Virus record (IMG/VR): IMGVR_UViG_3300036819_000091 | Coordinates: 1 to 58,077 of that record | DNA length: 58,077 nucleotides | Source: a virus | Direction: 5' to 3' (one strand) | In this document: positions 7,058 through 14,883 of the stretch, one piece after another | Position numbering within the stretch: position 1 is the stretch's first letter | Layout: each line of letters begins with the position of its first letter | Notes under the pieces: model-generated | Seen by the model: the letters and a program-made list of their open reading frames with translations, nothing else | What the model was told of the DNA's origin: nothing | The model's database searches: none | Translations under genes and position numbers: made by a program

Positions 7058-7413
7058 GACCAGCCGTCCTCTCCGCGCTGCACCGGGTGGCGGTGCTCGC
7101 GCTTCCGGGCCTTGTCGTCAGCGGTCAGCAGGGTGGCGCGGTGCCCGGCGCCGAGACGCGGGTCAGGGAACGCTGCCTGCTGCTGCTGGAAGCACGCCGG
7201 GCACAGCGGCAGCCCGGCGGCGCGGTCGTACTCGTCCTGGTCCCCGGTGCCCAGCCAGGTGTCCGGGTCGGTCTCTGCGTCGGGGTCCCACTCGTGCAGG
7301 ATCCGCTGGGAGCCGTCCTCGTGGCGCAGGTGCGCGTGGCTGCCCCCGGCCTGGTACACCCGGGTGAACACGGGCGCCTGGCCGGGGGGCGAGTCGTAGG
7401 CGTCGGGGGTCAC
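7054..7413 (-). CDS. hypothetical protein, 119 aa
   Basis: GTG at 7413 overlaps the stop of the secreted GH43-like gene (GTGA). The product is hydrophilic, with many Asp/His/Arg, a CPAC pair (LPLCPACFQQQQ) and a basic C-terminus (DDKARKREHRHPV). No family recognised. Confidence 0.6.
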   Translation of the reverse strand: MTPDAYDSPPGQAPVFTRVYQAGGSHAHLRHEDGSQRILHEWDPDAETDPDTWLGTGDQDEYDRAAGLPLCPACFQQQQAAFPDPRLGAGHRATLLTADDKARKREHRHPVQRGEDGWS

Positions 7414-8432
7414 TTGCAGGTCCACGGGTCCAGGGCGGTCGGCACCAGCGCCAGCGCGGCGCCGGGCTCGGCCTTGCTGCCCGTCCACCGGTCCACCAGC
7501 ACGTAGCTGGTGCCGTTCAGCGCCAGGGCGGTGCGGGGCTGCCCGGTGCAGGTGCCGCCGGGCAGCACGCCCCGGTAGGTCCACGGGCCGGCCAGGGTCG
7601 CGGCGGTGGCGTACCCGGCGCTGACCGCGACCGCCCCGGCGGCGGCGGCCCGGGTGCCAGAGCAGTACCCGCAGTTCGGGGTCGAGAGCACCAGCGTGTA
7701 CCCGCCAGAGCTGTGGTACACCCCGTCTCCCTCGCCCACCGCGCCGGGCACCGGGATGTCCTTGTCGGCGCCGTTCGTCATGCCCGTGGCCAGGGGCTCC
7801 AGGTGAATGGCGCGGCTGGTGCCGGCGCACACCAGGTACCCGGTGCCGCCCTGGAGGGCCAGCGAGAAGTCCCCGCCGGCCTTGCACGCCGAGTAGATCG
7901 CCGGCTTATGGGGGCTGCCGCACGGCCCCGCAGGCCCGGAGCACGTCATGATCCAGTACGGGTTAGCGTGGCGGCCCTTGTCGCCGGGGGCGTTGAACCA
8001 GAGCAGCCACCGGCCGTTCGGGGTGTGCAGCATCCGCGGGTTGAAGCACCCCTGCCCGTCGCCGCCGCACATCTGCGCCCACGTCTTCCCGTTGTCGCCG
8101 GGCCAGTTCGCGGAGATCTTCGCGCCGGGGCTGAACAGCAGCTTCGGGGTGGCCCACGGGCCGCCCGCAGCCTTGGCGGTGCTGACGCCGAACCCGCACC
8201 ACGGGGTGCCACGGGTGCCCCACGTGAACCCGCACCCGTACCGGGTGCCGTACAGGTAGTCGGTGGTGCCGCTGGTCAGCGCGGTGCCGTCGTGCAGGTC
8301 CAGGCCGGCCAGGGTGATGGTGGCCGGCGCCGGGGCAGTGGCGGCGCGGGCCGGGCCGGGTGCAGCGGCAGACGCGCAGGCCACCAGGCCCGCGCAGGCC
8401 AGGGCAGAGGCCATGGCAGTGAGCAGTTTCAT
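7410..8432 (-). CDS. secreted GH43-like beta-propeller lipoprotein, 340 aa
   Basis: Residues 1-19 are a lipoprotein signal (MKLLTAMASA core, LVAC lipobox, lipidated Cys19 predicted), so the protein should be anchored outside the host membrane. The mature part has the repeated blades of glycoside hydrolase family 43: TDYLYGTRYGCGF, FNPRMLHTPNGRWLLWFN, a GTGYLVCAGTSRAIHLE blade, then GEGDGVYHSSGGYTLVLS where the Glu aligns with the family's general acid, and AATLAGPWTYRG. The first catalytic Asp (usual RDP) is not obvious, so activity is uncertain. Many Cys suggest disulfides. A polysaccharide-acting lipoprotein in a phage left arm is unusual: it could trim host surface glycan or bind it to exclude other phages. 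Family assignment is mine by pattern. Confidence 0.75.
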   Translation of the reverse strand: MKLLTAMASALACAGLVACASAAAPGPARAATAPAPATITLAGLDLHDGTALTSGTTDYLYGTRYGCGFTWGTRGTPWCGFGVSTAKAAGGPWATPKLLFSPGAKISANWPGDNGKTWAQMCGGDGQGCFNPRMLHTPNGRWLLWFNAPGDKGRHANPYWIMTCSGPAGPCGSPHKPAIYSACKAGGDFSLALQGGTGYLVCAGTSRAIHLEPLATGMTNGADKDIPVPGAVGEGDGVYHSSGGYTLVLSTPNCGYCSGTRAAAAGAVAVSAGYATAATLAGPWTYRGVLPGGTCTGQPRTALALNGTSYVLVDRWTGSKAEPGAALALVPTALDPWTCK

Positions 8433-8447
8433 GTCTTGTCCGTCCGG

Positions 8448-8726
8448 TTAGTGATCGTCTCGGATGAGCTGGCAGCGGATGCAGCCAGCGGGGCCGCCCG
8501 CGGTGTGGGCGGCGTGGAACGGGGGCAGCTCGGCTATCTCGCGGGCCACGGTGACCCGGAACCGCTCGCCGCCGGGCAGCACGGTGATGGTGAACCACGC
8601 GGTGCCGTTGGCGTGGTTGACCACCAGCACCCCGTCTGTGGTGACGGTGCCGCCTACTTCAGCGTCCACCGCCTCGATAGCCTCGGCGGCGGCCTGCGCG
8701 GCGGCGGCCGGGGTGGCGGCGGGCAT
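8448..8726 (-). CDS. hypothetical protein, 92 aa
   Basis: ATG at 8726 overlaps the preceding stop (ATGA). An Ala-rich helix (PAAAAQAAAEAIEAVDAEVG) is followed by beta strands (DGVLVVNHANGTAWFTITVL) and a C-terminal CIRCQLIRDDH. No family recognised. Confidence 0.6.
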   Translation of the reverse strand: MPAATPAAAAQAAAEAIEAVDAEVGGTVTTDGVLVVNHANGTAWFTITVLPGGERFRVTVAREIAELPPFHAAHTAGGPAGCIRCQLIRDDH

Positions 8727-9280
8727 CAGAGCACCGCCAGCCGGGTGCCGCACTGCCGGCAGGTGAACCCGCTGGGGCGCAGCAGCGCGGGCCACCCGCA
8801 GCACTCTGGCACGGCGGGCCCGGTGTAGAACGGGGCCCGCCCGGCGCCGGGGTGGTGCTGGTGGAACGTGCCGCCCAGGTCTAGCCGCACCTTGAGCGAC
8901 GAGTACTCGCCCATCAGCGCGGTGGCGGCGGCCTGATCGCGCTGCCGCTTCGGGCCGGTCATCAGGGCCATGGCCCGCTCGCCCAGCGCGGTCAGGTAGG
9001 CGTACGGGTTCGGCAGCAGGTGCGCCACGTCGGGGTCGTCGCCGCAGGCGTGGCCGTCGCGGTCTGCCCAGCCCCACTCGTCGGCGCCGGGCACGGGGGC
9101 GCGGTGCAGCAGGGCGGGGCACAGCGCGCAGGTGGTCTCGGCGGTGGTGTCGAGCCACGCGGCGGGCACCTGCCAGGCGGCCTCCAGGGCCTTGGCGTAC
9201 TGCGGGTCGCGGCTGGCCAGCAGGTCGCGGGTGTGCTCCCGGTTGGCGGCGGCCCTGCGGTCGCGCGTGGTGGCGGTCAT
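8726..9280 (-). CDS. hypothetical zinc-binding protein, 184 aa
   Basis: ATG at 9280 has CTGGAGAGG at 9290-9298 and heads a transcription unit with the 9338-9360 motif upstream. Two Cys clusters are present: CALCPALLHRAPV (residues about 51-63) and PECCGWPALLRPSGFTCRQCGTRL at the C-terminus, the latter like a zinc ribbon. The middle is helical (PNPYAYLTALGERAMALM). Function unknown. Confidence 0.7.
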   Translation of the reverse strand: MTATTRDRRAAANREHTRDLLASRDPQYAKALEAAWQVPAAWLDTTAETTCALCPALLHRAPVPGADEWGWADRDGHACGDDPDVAHLLPNPYAYLTALGERAMALMTGPKRQRDQAAATALMGEYSSLKVRLDLGGTFHQHHPGAGRAPFYTGPAVPECCGWPALLRPSGFTCRQCGTRLAVL

Positions 9281-9337
9281 GTTGTGCTCCCTCTCCAGTG
9301 GGTGCCCGGGCCGTGGTGCGCTGGCCCGGGGCCAGCA

Positions 9338-9360
9338 TACACCTACGGGTACCCGTTCTA
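9338..9360 (-). promoter_or_regulatory. recurrent ACGGGTAC-type promoter/operator motif
   Basis: Read on the minus strand this is TAGAACGGGTACCCGTAGG plus TGTA, 58 bases before the start at 9280 and followed by TATGCT, a plausible -10. It matches the motif at 15462-15484 at 21 of 23 positions. The core CGGGTACCCG is a palindrome. Confidence 0.55.
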
Positions 9361-9371
9361 GGCCGGGCTGG

Positions 9372-9941
9372 TCACCACAGAGTGTCCAGGGCCGGCGCCG
9401 CAGCCGCGTACGGGCACCCGGTCACCGGCTCGCCCCAGTGCTCCCCATCGCACTCCGTGGCCGGGTCCATGACCCGCCACGCCGCGGTCATCTTGCGGCG
9501 CAGCCCGCCCAGCGCCTGGTCTATCTCGTCGCCGCGGATGGCCTCGTAGTGCTCGCCGTCCGGCATCACTTCCTGGTCGGGGAACGCCAGGTGCCAGGCC
9601 CGCAGGTACAGGCCGTGGCCGGTCGGGTTGAGCGGCGCTAGCTGCGACGCCCCGGCGCATGCCAGCACAACCTCCGCGGCGGTCGCGGGGCGGGTGTCGG
9701 CCCCGGCGGCCAGCCGGTCGAGCAGCTCCCGGCAGTGCCCCGCGAACACGAACGGCGCCCCGCCCGTCATGCGCGGGTGGGTGGGCGCCAGGAGCTGGAA
9801 GCCGTGCCACAGCGCCAGCGCCTGCGCGGGGTGGCGGGCCTGCGCGGCGCGTACGGCGTCGTCGCCGGCCTGCCACGTGCTGGTGACCTGCACCGCCTCT
9901 GCGGTGGCCGCCGCGATGACGGCGGCCAGCTCGCCGCCCAT
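9372..9941 (-). CDS. hypothetical protein, 189 aa
   Basis: ATG at 9941 overlaps the preceding stop. Helical N-terminus (ELAAVIAAATAEAVQVTSTW), then WHGFQLLAPTHPRMTGGAPF and LYLRAWHLAFPDQEVMPDGEHYEA. It resembles uncharacterised proteins of other actinophages in length and texture, but I cannot name a family. Its stop is 11 bases before the 9338-9360 motif. Confidence 0.65.
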   Translation of the reverse strand: MGGELAAVIAAATAEAVQVTSTWQAGDDAVRAAQARHPAQALALWHGFQLLAPTHPRMTGGAPFVFAGHCRELLDRLAAGADTRPATAAEVVLACAGASQLAPLNPTGHGLYLRAWHLAFPDQEVMPDGEHYEAIRGDEIDQALGGLRRKMTAAWRVMDPATECDGEHWGEPVTGCPYAAAAPALDTLW

Positions 9942-10375
9942 CACAGCACCAGCTCGCGCAGGCCGAGCGCCGCGATCATCGCCGCCGTGGTGGCCTGCGC
10001 GGCCGGGTACATGGCCGCCCAGCAGCCAGGGCCGAATCTCTCCAGGATCTCGGCGCGGGCCGCCTCGGCGCCGGGCGCGTCGATGATGACGTACCGGCGC
10101 GCCAGCGGGATGCCCCACCCGGGCGGCGTCGGCCCCATGCCCTCGGCGGTGTTCACCACGCGGAGCCAGTGATCCTCGCCGAACGTGACCACCCACCGGC
10201 CGGGCCGGCCCGGGCGCGGCGCGCCGTAGTACGGGTCCGGGGTGATGGCCGCCGGGGGCAGGCCCGGCTCGATGCGGCCGGCGTGCAGCTCTGCGTGCTG
10301 CGCTGCGGCGCGGACCCCGCCCAGCAGCTCCAGCAGGCCGGCGGTCAGGTAGGCGTGGGCGGCGGCGTCAGCCAT
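9941..10375 (-). CDS. hypothetical protein, 144 aa
   Basis: ATG at 10375 has a GAGGAGG ribosome site that lies inside the end of the preceding gene. The centre carries RWVVTFGEDHWLRVVNTAEG, beta-like with conserved-looking Trp and His; the ends are helical. Function unknown. Confidence 0.65.
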   Translation of the reverse strand: MADAAAHAYLTAGLLELLGGVRAAAQHAELHAGRIEPGLPPAAITPDPYYGAPRPGRPGRWVVTFGEDHWLRVVNTAEGMGPTPPGWGIPLARRYVIIDAPGAEAARAEILERFGPGCWAAMYPAAQATTAAMIAALGLRELVL

Positions 10376-10652
10376 TGTTGTCCTCCTCGATTGCCTGCCG
10401 CAGGCGGCGCATGCAGCCCACGGCGCGGTCCTTGGTCCAGCCCAGCCGGGCGCCGACCTGCGCCCAGTTGTCCTCGGGGTGGGCCACCCGGGCGATGGCC
10501 ACCCGGTACCACGTGCCGGGCCACCCGTCCGGCCACTCGTCGGCGGCGGCCAGGGCCAGCGCCCACCGGGCGGCGGTCACGTCCCGGCCGGCGGCGGCGT
10601 CGCGGCGGCCCCGGTTGGCGGCGCGGAAGTTGGCGCGGCCGGCGTCGGTCAC
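10368..10652 (-). CDS. HTH DNA-binding protein, 94 aa
   Basis: GTG at 10652 overlaps the preceding stop. The second half reads YRVAIARVAHPEDNWAQV GARLGW TKDRAVGCMRRL, a helix-turn-helix of the type found in WhiA-like and sigma-like actinobacterial regulators (helix with HPE, turn at LGW, recognition helix TKDRAVGCMRRL). The N-terminal half is Arg/Ala-rich. Probably a small regulator; target unknown. Confidence 0.65.
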   Translation of the reverse strand: MTDAGRANFRAANRGRRDAAAGRDVTAARWALALAAADEWPDGWPGTWYRVAIARVAHPEDNWAQVGARLGWTKDRAVGCMRRLRQAIEEDNNG

Positions 10653-11683
10653 GGGGTGCCGGCCTGCATGCGGCGGGCGGCCTCCAGTGCGGTGGTCAGC
10701 GTGGCCCCGGTGGTGACCGCCCAGACGCGCCGCCGCGCGGTGGCGCTGCCGCCGCCCATGGACCGCACGAACCTGACCCGCCACGGCTCTGCCTCCGCGT
10801 GGTCGAACCAGACCTGGACCGCGGCGGGCAGGGCGGTCAGCGCGGCCGGCTGGTGCGGGCAGTGGTGCTGCACGGCGCGGGCCAGCGCGGTGAGGCCGGC
10901 CTCGTGGTCGCGCGGCGGCGTGAGCTGGTAGCCGCAGTCGGTGCCGTCCGGGGCGATGCCCGGGCACTCCCACCCGCCGTCGCGCAGGCGGTCAAGCTGG
11001 TGGCGGGCGCCAGAGCGGTGGCGCCGGGGGCAGGCGGGCTCGGCCGGGGTGAAGTCGTGCAGGCCGCCTGCGTGGGGGTGCACCGGGCAGTCGCCGCCGT
11101 GGGTGCAGGCGGCCGGGTCGCCGTGCAGGCAGTCAGCCGCCCAGTTGCACCGGCCCGCCGCCACGGGCGGGGCGTCCTCCCGGGGCGGCACGGCGGCGGC
11201 CATGGCGGCGGCCAGGCACATCCGCCACGACGTGTAGTTGATGCCGTGGGACTCGATGGTGGCCTCGGCGCCGGGCTCCTCGCCGCGCGCCCACCGCAGC
11301 AGTGCGTAGTCGATCACCACCAGGGCCTCCGCGCCGAACCCGATCTGCCGGGCCTGCTCGATGCCCGCCGCGATGTTGAGGCCGTCCGCGTTGGTGCCGG
11401 GGGTCAGCGCCCGGCCGTGCATGTCCCGGCGCGGGGACAGCGGCGGGGCCAGCGGCGCGCAGGTGCAGGCGTACTGCGGGGACGGGGCGTGCCCGAATGA
11501 CGGGCAGCCCGGGGCGTGGTACCGGGTGGCCACGGGCGGTGTCAGCAGCTCTGGCGGTCCCTCGCCTGCCGGGTAGTGCAGGTGGGGCGGGCGGTCATCT
11601 CCGGGGACGAACGGCGGGTGGCCCCGGTGGCCCCGGCCGGGGGTCTCGGGCAGCGGGTGCGGGTGGGGCATGGGGTCGGTCAT
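10649..11683 (-). CDS. hypothetical protein with Cys/His clusters, 344 aa
   Basis: ATG at 11683 overlaps the preceding stop; a GGAGAGG lies upstream. Residues 1-90 are Pro/His-rich and probably disordered. A helical part follows (NIAAGIEQARQIGFGAEALVVIDYALLRWARG). Residues about 175-215 hold CNWAADCLHGDPAACTHGGDCPVHPH, a dense Cys/His cluster likely to bind zinc, then CPRRHRSGARHQ and a CPGIAPDGTDCGY pair. No family recognised. Confidence 0.6.
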   Translation of the reverse strand: MTDPMPHPHPLPETPGRGHRGHPPFVPGDDRPPHLHYPAGEGPPELLTPPVATRYHAPGCPSFGHAPSPQYACTCAPLAPPLSPRRDMHGRALTPGTNADGLNIAAGIEQARQIGFGAEALVVIDYALLRWARGEEPGAEATIESHGINYTSWRMCLAAAMAAAVPPREDAPPVAAGRCNWAADCLHGDPAACTHGGDCPVHPHAGGLHDFTPAEPACPRRHRSGARHQLDRLRDGGWECPGIAPDGTDCGYQLTPPRDHEAGLTALARAVQHHCPHQPAALTALPAAVQVWFDHAEAEPWRVRFVRSMGGGSATARRRVWAVTTGATLTTALEAARRMQAGTP

Positions 11684-12006
11684 GGCGTGGTGTCCTCTCC
11701 TGGTGGCGGCACTTCGCGGAACGCGCCAAGGCGGCGCATGATCTGGATGAACGCGGTAGGCCGGGGCAGGTCGTAGAACCACCGGCACAGCGCCTCCCCG
11801 GCCTGCGGGTGCTGCCCGTCGCGCAGGGTGGCGTGGCACACCAGGTAGCTCTCCTGGCGGCGGTTGACGGCCACCAGCTCGGCCAGGCGGCCGGGCTCCA
11901 GGTGCATGGGGTTGCCGGGGCGGCCCACGCAGGTGGCGCACATCTCGGACAGGAGCCGGACGCCGCCCAGCTCCTGGTCCCACGTGTCGCCCTTGCGCAT
12001 GGTCAC
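11680..12006 (-). CDS. conserved actinophage protein, 108 aa
   Basis: The core LLSEMCATCVGRPGNPMHLEPGRLAELV followed by LVCHATL and CRWFYD matches a small family widespread in actinobacterial phages (CxTCxxRPGNxMHL, then a CH and a CRxF motif); the four Cys/His suggest metal binding. Function not known. I chose GTG 12006 because it overlaps the preceding stop; ATG 12000 is the alternative. Confidence 0.7.
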   Translation of the reverse strand: MTMRKGDTWDQELGGVRLLSEMCATCVGRPGNPMHLEPGRLAELVAVNRRQESYLVCHATLRDGQHPQAGEALCRWFYDLPRPTAFIQIMRRLGAFREVPPPGEDTTP

Positions 12007-12254
12007 AGCCCGCTGCCCGCCCCGCCGTGGCTGCGGCCCGGACGGGCCTCCGGGCCGGTGCCCTGCGGGCAGCCCGTCCGGTGGAACAGGACGGCCGCGC
12101 CGCGCCGGGTGAGCTGCCGGGTCCGCTCGCCGCAGTCGAGGCACCGGGCGTGGCCCGACACGGTCCACCCGTCATTCGGCACGGTGCTCAGGCCGGCCGC
12201 GTAGGGCGGCGGGGCGGTGCCGGGCCGGGCGGGCATGGTCTCGTCGTCAGGCAC
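12003..12254 (-). CDS. zinc-binding hypothetical protein, 83 aa
   Basis: HARCLDCGERTRQLTRRGAAVLFHRTGCP gives a CxxC ... H ... C set likely to bind one zinc. The ends are Pro/Gly-rich and probably flexible. ATG at 12254 overlaps the preceding gene by 8 bases. Confidence 0.6.
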   Translation of the reverse strand: MPDDETMPARPGTAPPPYAAGLSTVPNDGWTVSGHARCLDCGERTRQLTRRGAAVLFHRTGCPQGTGPEARPGRSHGGAGSGL

Positions 12255-12573
12255 TCTGGGCCTCCTGTTTCGCCGGGGTGCGGGGCTGCACCTGCGCTTC
12301 CACGCGGGTCAGCTTGACCTGCGTGCGCTCGCGGTTGTACGCCAGCACCCACCGGCTGGCCCCGGCGAACGCGCCGGCCGGGCAGTCGGGGGTGTGGATG
12401 CGGGTCTCGGCTACCAGCTCTACCTCGCGGGGGGTGCCGGCGCCGTCGCCTGCCGCGCGGGCCAGCAGGGCCTGCGCGGCGTCTGCGCTGACGCGGAGCT
12501 GCCCGCGCAGCATGGCCACTGCCTCCGGGCCTGCCTTGGACCCGAACACCGGGTGCGTGCTGCTGGCGCCCAT
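12247..12573 (-). CDS. hypothetical protein, 108 aa
   Basis: ATG at 12573 shares its last base with the preceding TGA. Helical N-terminal half (AVAMLRGQLRVSADAAQALLARA) and a beta half (EVELVAETRIHTPDC ... RWVLAYNRERTQVKLTRVEAQV). No family recognised. Confidence 0.6.
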   Translation of the reverse strand: MGASSTHPVFGSKAGPEAVAMLRGQLRVSADAAQALLARAAGDGAGTPREVELVAETRIHTPDCPAGAFAGASRWVLAYNRERTQVKLTRVEAQVQPRTPAKQEAQSA

Positions 12574-13154
12574 CAGGCGTCGCCGCCGTTGTACTCCACG
12601 CTGGTGTAGGGCAGCGGGTCGCCGGCGCAGGTGCCGCCGCCGTGCCACTCGACCCGCACGTCGGGCTGGCCCATGGGGTCCGGGCCGGCGTGCTTGGTGT
12701 GCGGGTAGTGGCCTAGGCCCTTGTCGCACATGGTGCCGTACGGGTCGCTGGCGGGGCCGGTGGCGAACTGGGCGCCGCAGAGCGTCATCTGGTGGGCCAG
12801 GTGGGCCTCGTACATCAGGTCCCAGCCGTCGTCTTCGGGTAGCTGCTCAGCGGCCCACTGGTCGTCGGGCAGGTCTTCGCTGGCGTACTCCAGGGCTTCC
12901 ACGTCGTCGCGGTACAGGCCGAGCAGGTGCCGGTGCGCGGCCACGTGCAGGCCGCGCAGCGCAGCGGCGCTGTGCTCCTCGTCGGCGGTGACGGGCCACG
13001 CGTGGCCGTCCTCGTCGTAGGTGGCCACGTGGCGGGCCAGCTCGGCCACGTCCCCGGCGGCCTGCTCCCGCCAGCTCTGCGCCTCTTCCAGCTCGTGCTC
13101 GGCGGCGCGGACCAGTGCCCGGGCCTGCTCGACGGGGTCTGTCTTGTCGTTCAT
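12573..13154 (-). CDS. hypothetical acidic protein, 193 aa
   Basis: ATG at 13154 with CTGGAGAGG at 13161-13169. A long amphipathic helix at the N-terminus (DPVEQARALVRAAEHELEEA) is followed by an acidic middle (YRDDVEALEYASEDLPDDQW) and a C-terminal part with CGAQFATG, MCDKGLGHYPHTKH and GGTCAGD, a possible metal site. Function unknown. It heads a transcription unit. Confidence 0.65.
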   Translation of the reverse strand: MNDKTDPVEQARALVRAAEHELEEAQSWREQAAGDVAELARHVATYDEDGHAWPVTADEEHSAAALRGLHVAAHRHLLGLYRDDVEALEYASEDLPDDQWAAEQLPEDDGWDLMYEAHLAHQMTLCGAQFATGPASDPYGTMCDKGLGHYPHTKHAGPDPMGQPDVRVEWHGGGTCAGDPLPYTSVEYNGGDA

Positions 13155-13201
13155 GGTCTCCCTCTCCAGTGGTGCCGGGTGCCGGGGCTGGGCGCCCTGC
13201 C

Positions 13202-13227
13202 GGCCGCGCGTCTGGGGCCGCGCGGCC
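13202..13227 (-). terminator. 9-bp GC hairpin between two left-arm units
   Basis: GGCCGCGCG and its exact complement, separated by 8 bases, 10 bases beyond the stop of gene 13238-13705 and upstream of the next start element. Fits a terminator or attenuator. Confidence 0.5.
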
Positions 13228-13237
13228 TACAGGGGGC

Positions 13238-13705
13238 TCAGCGGGTGTACCAGGCGCCGTTCATGCGGCGCAGCACCAGCATCATCAGGGCCTCCTGGTC
13301 GGCGTGGGTGCGCAGCTTGCCGGCGATGGCCAGCAGCGGGGCCAGGGCCTCGTCCAGCTCGTTGGCCTTGGCGGCGTCACGCTCCCGCCGCCTGGCGCTG
13401 GCGCGCGTCCTGGCGGCCCGGTCCTCTGCGCGCCACTGGTCGGCCAGGGCGTCGCCGCGGCCGGCCTGCCGTTCGAACTGCACGGCGCGCAGGCTAAGCC
13501 CCTCGCCGTCGTCGTGGCGCAGCACCGTGGCGGTGTAGTACCCGCCCACGGCGCCCCCGGCGGTGCTGGGCTTCGCCGCGAAGTACAGCGGCTGCCCGGC
13601 GGGGTCCTGCCAAGTGTTGTGCCGGTCACCCTTGGTGCCCGTGCGCTCGCCCATCCACCGCCACGTCTCGGTGGTGTACTCGGGCTCTGCGGTATCGGCG
13701 GTCAT
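13238..13705 (-). CDS. hypothetical protein, 155 aa
   Basis: ATG at 13705 overlaps the preceding stop. N-terminal beta-rich half with YTTETWRWMGERTGTKGDRH and VGGYYTATVLRHDDG; C-terminal half is strongly helical and basic (DRAARTRASARRRERDAAKA) then LLAIAGKLRTHADQEALMML. May bind nucleic acid through the basic helix; this is inference. Confidence 0.65.
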   Translation of the reverse strand: MTADTAEPEYTTETWRWMGERTGTKGDRHNTWQDPAGQPLYFAAKPSTAGGAVGGYYTATVLRHDDGEGLSLRAVQFERQAGRGDALADQWRAEDRAARTRASARRRERDAAKANELDEALAPLLAIAGKLRTHADQEALMMLVLRRMNGAWYTR

Positions 13706-13986
13706 GGTGCTGCGGGTCCTTCCGGGTAGCTGTCCAGCAGGGTCAGGCGGTAGGCGCTGCGGCCCATGTCGAGGCGGCGGGCGCGCCAGAGGCATTTCGA
13801 TACCTGCTCGCCGCGGGCGCCCCGGCTGGTGCCGGCGCGGGTCTCGGTGGTGAAGTCGAGCGGGGCCGGGGCCACCCTGGCAGCCTGCGCGGCCAGGGCG
13901 GCCCCGTCTGCGCCGCGCACCCCGCACTCGCGGGTGATCACGGCGGCCAGCTCGGTGGTGCCGTTCGCGGTCCACATGGCGGTCAC
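13702..13986 (-). CDS. hypothetical protein, 94 aa
   Basis: Start set at GTG 13986, which overlaps the stop of an 11-codon mini-frame; ATG 13977 is equally possible. Sequence: TANGTTELAAVITRECGVRG, then Ala-rich helix, then RARRLDMGRSAYRLTLLDS. No family recognised. Confidence 0.5.
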   Translation of the reverse strand: MTAMWTANGTTELAAVITRECGVRGADGAALAAQAARVAPAPLDFTTETRAGTSRGARGEQVSKCLWRARRLDMGRSAYRLTLLDSYPEGPAAP

Positions 13987-14014
13987 CGGGCACCTGCGGG
14001 CTGGCGGGTGGCGC

Positions 14015-14413
14015 TCACCGGGTGCCGTCCCACGGGCAGGTCCACGGGGTGGCCTCGGCCACTGCCTGGTCCGGGTAGATCGTCCCGGCGGTGGTGTGGT
14101 GGCCGGCGCAGTACCGCAGCCAGCCCATGTCGTACTTGCTGGTGAGCCGGTAGTCGCACGGGGTGGCGGCCAGGCCGGGGACGGCTGCCTTGTTGCGGCG
14201 GCGTACCTCGGCGGCGGCACCGCGGCGGGCGCAGTCCTCGGCGGCGTCCCAGTTCAGGTGCTGGTGGCCGCAGCGCCAGTCCTCGATGCTGGTCGCGCCG
14301 GGCTCGGCGGCGGCCGGGCTGTACAGGGCGGCGGTGCCCTCGTAGCGCGGCAGCTCGATCAGTTGGACGTCTACGCGGCCGGTGCTGTACGGGGGGTCGG
14401 GCTGGTGCTTCAT
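14015..14413 (-). CDS. hypothetical protein, 132 aa
   Basis: ATG at 14413 with CTGGAGAGG at 14420-14428. Spaced Cys/His (DWRCGHQHLNWDAAEDCARRG, TPCDYRLTS, RYCAGHHTTAG, TPWTCPWDGTR) suggest zinc binding. The C-GHQHLN-D-A-DCARRG part resembles small proteins seen in other actinophages. Function unknown. Confidence 0.65.
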   Translation of the reverse strand: MKHQPDPPYSTGRVDVQLIELPRYEGTAALYSPAAAEPGATSIEDWRCGHQHLNWDAAEDCARRGAAAEVRRRNKAAVPGLAATPCDYRLTSKYDMGWLRYCAGHHTTAGTIYPDQAVAEATPWTCPWDGTR

Positions 14414-14456
14414 GGTCTGCCTCTCCAGTGGCGTTTCGTGCAACGCCACCATACCG

Positions 14457-14479
14457 CAGAACGGGTATGTGTAGGTACC
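14457..14479 (+). promoter_or_regulatory. plus-strand copy of the ACGGGTA motif
   Basis: AGAACGGGTATGTGTAGGTA reads on the plus strand and agrees with the minus-strand motif at 9338-9360 at 16 of 23 positions. It lies 43 bases upstream of the minus-strand start at 14413, in inverted orientation relative to the other left-arm copies, so it may be an operator rather than the promoter itself. Confidence 0.4.
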
Positions 14480-14549
14480 CTGGCGGGCATGCAAATGCGC
14501 TGGTCACCACGCGTGTCGCGGCGCCCAGCGCATCTGCGCAGGTGACGGG

Positions 14550-14855
14550 TCAGGCCCGGTCTCCGGGGTAGCCGTCAGCGGCCATGAAATCCGCCGCGGC
14601 GCGGTCAGTGCCGGCCCAGTACGCGGCTGCCTCTTCGGCGGCCAGGCGCTCCGGGGTCATGGCGCGGGCGGCGCGCTGCTCGGCTGCCCCGGTGATGAAC
14701 GGGTCCAGGCCGGCGTCTGCCTGGCTGGCGGGCTCGGGCGCCCACACCAGGCAGGTGCCGTCGTAGCCGCTGCGGTCCTTGATGACGCGCATGCCGGGGG
14801 TCACCAGGTGGGCGGCCACGGTCTGCGCGGTCACGGCGGGGGTGGGGCTGGTCAT
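14550..14855 (-). CDS. hypothetical protein, 101 aa
   Basis: ATG at 14855 chosen for the CCGGAGAGGA site just upstream (an in-frame ATG at 14939 would overlap the next gene). Sequence MTSPTPAVTAQTVAAHL, GMRVIKDRSGYDGTCLVW, then Ala/Glu-rich helices (ERLAAEEAAAYWAGTD). No family recognised. Confidence 0.6.
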   Translation of the reverse strand: MTSPTPAVTAQTVAAHLVTPGMRVIKDRSGYDGTCLVWAPEPASQADAGLDPFITGAAEQRAARAMTPERLAAEEAAAYWAGTDRAAADFMAADGYPGDRA

Positions 14856-14883
14856 GGCGGTCGGGTCCTCTCCGGGGCGGGGT

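Noticed and set aside
8448-9338. Long minus-strand frame covering two genes
   Set aside because: Only its last 92 codons are gene-like; the rest is a shadow of the gene 8726-9280, which has the start element.
14489-14545. 18-codon plus-strand frame just after the ACGGGTATGTG motif
   Set aside because: No ribosome site, and it points against the surrounding genes; kept only as a motif note.
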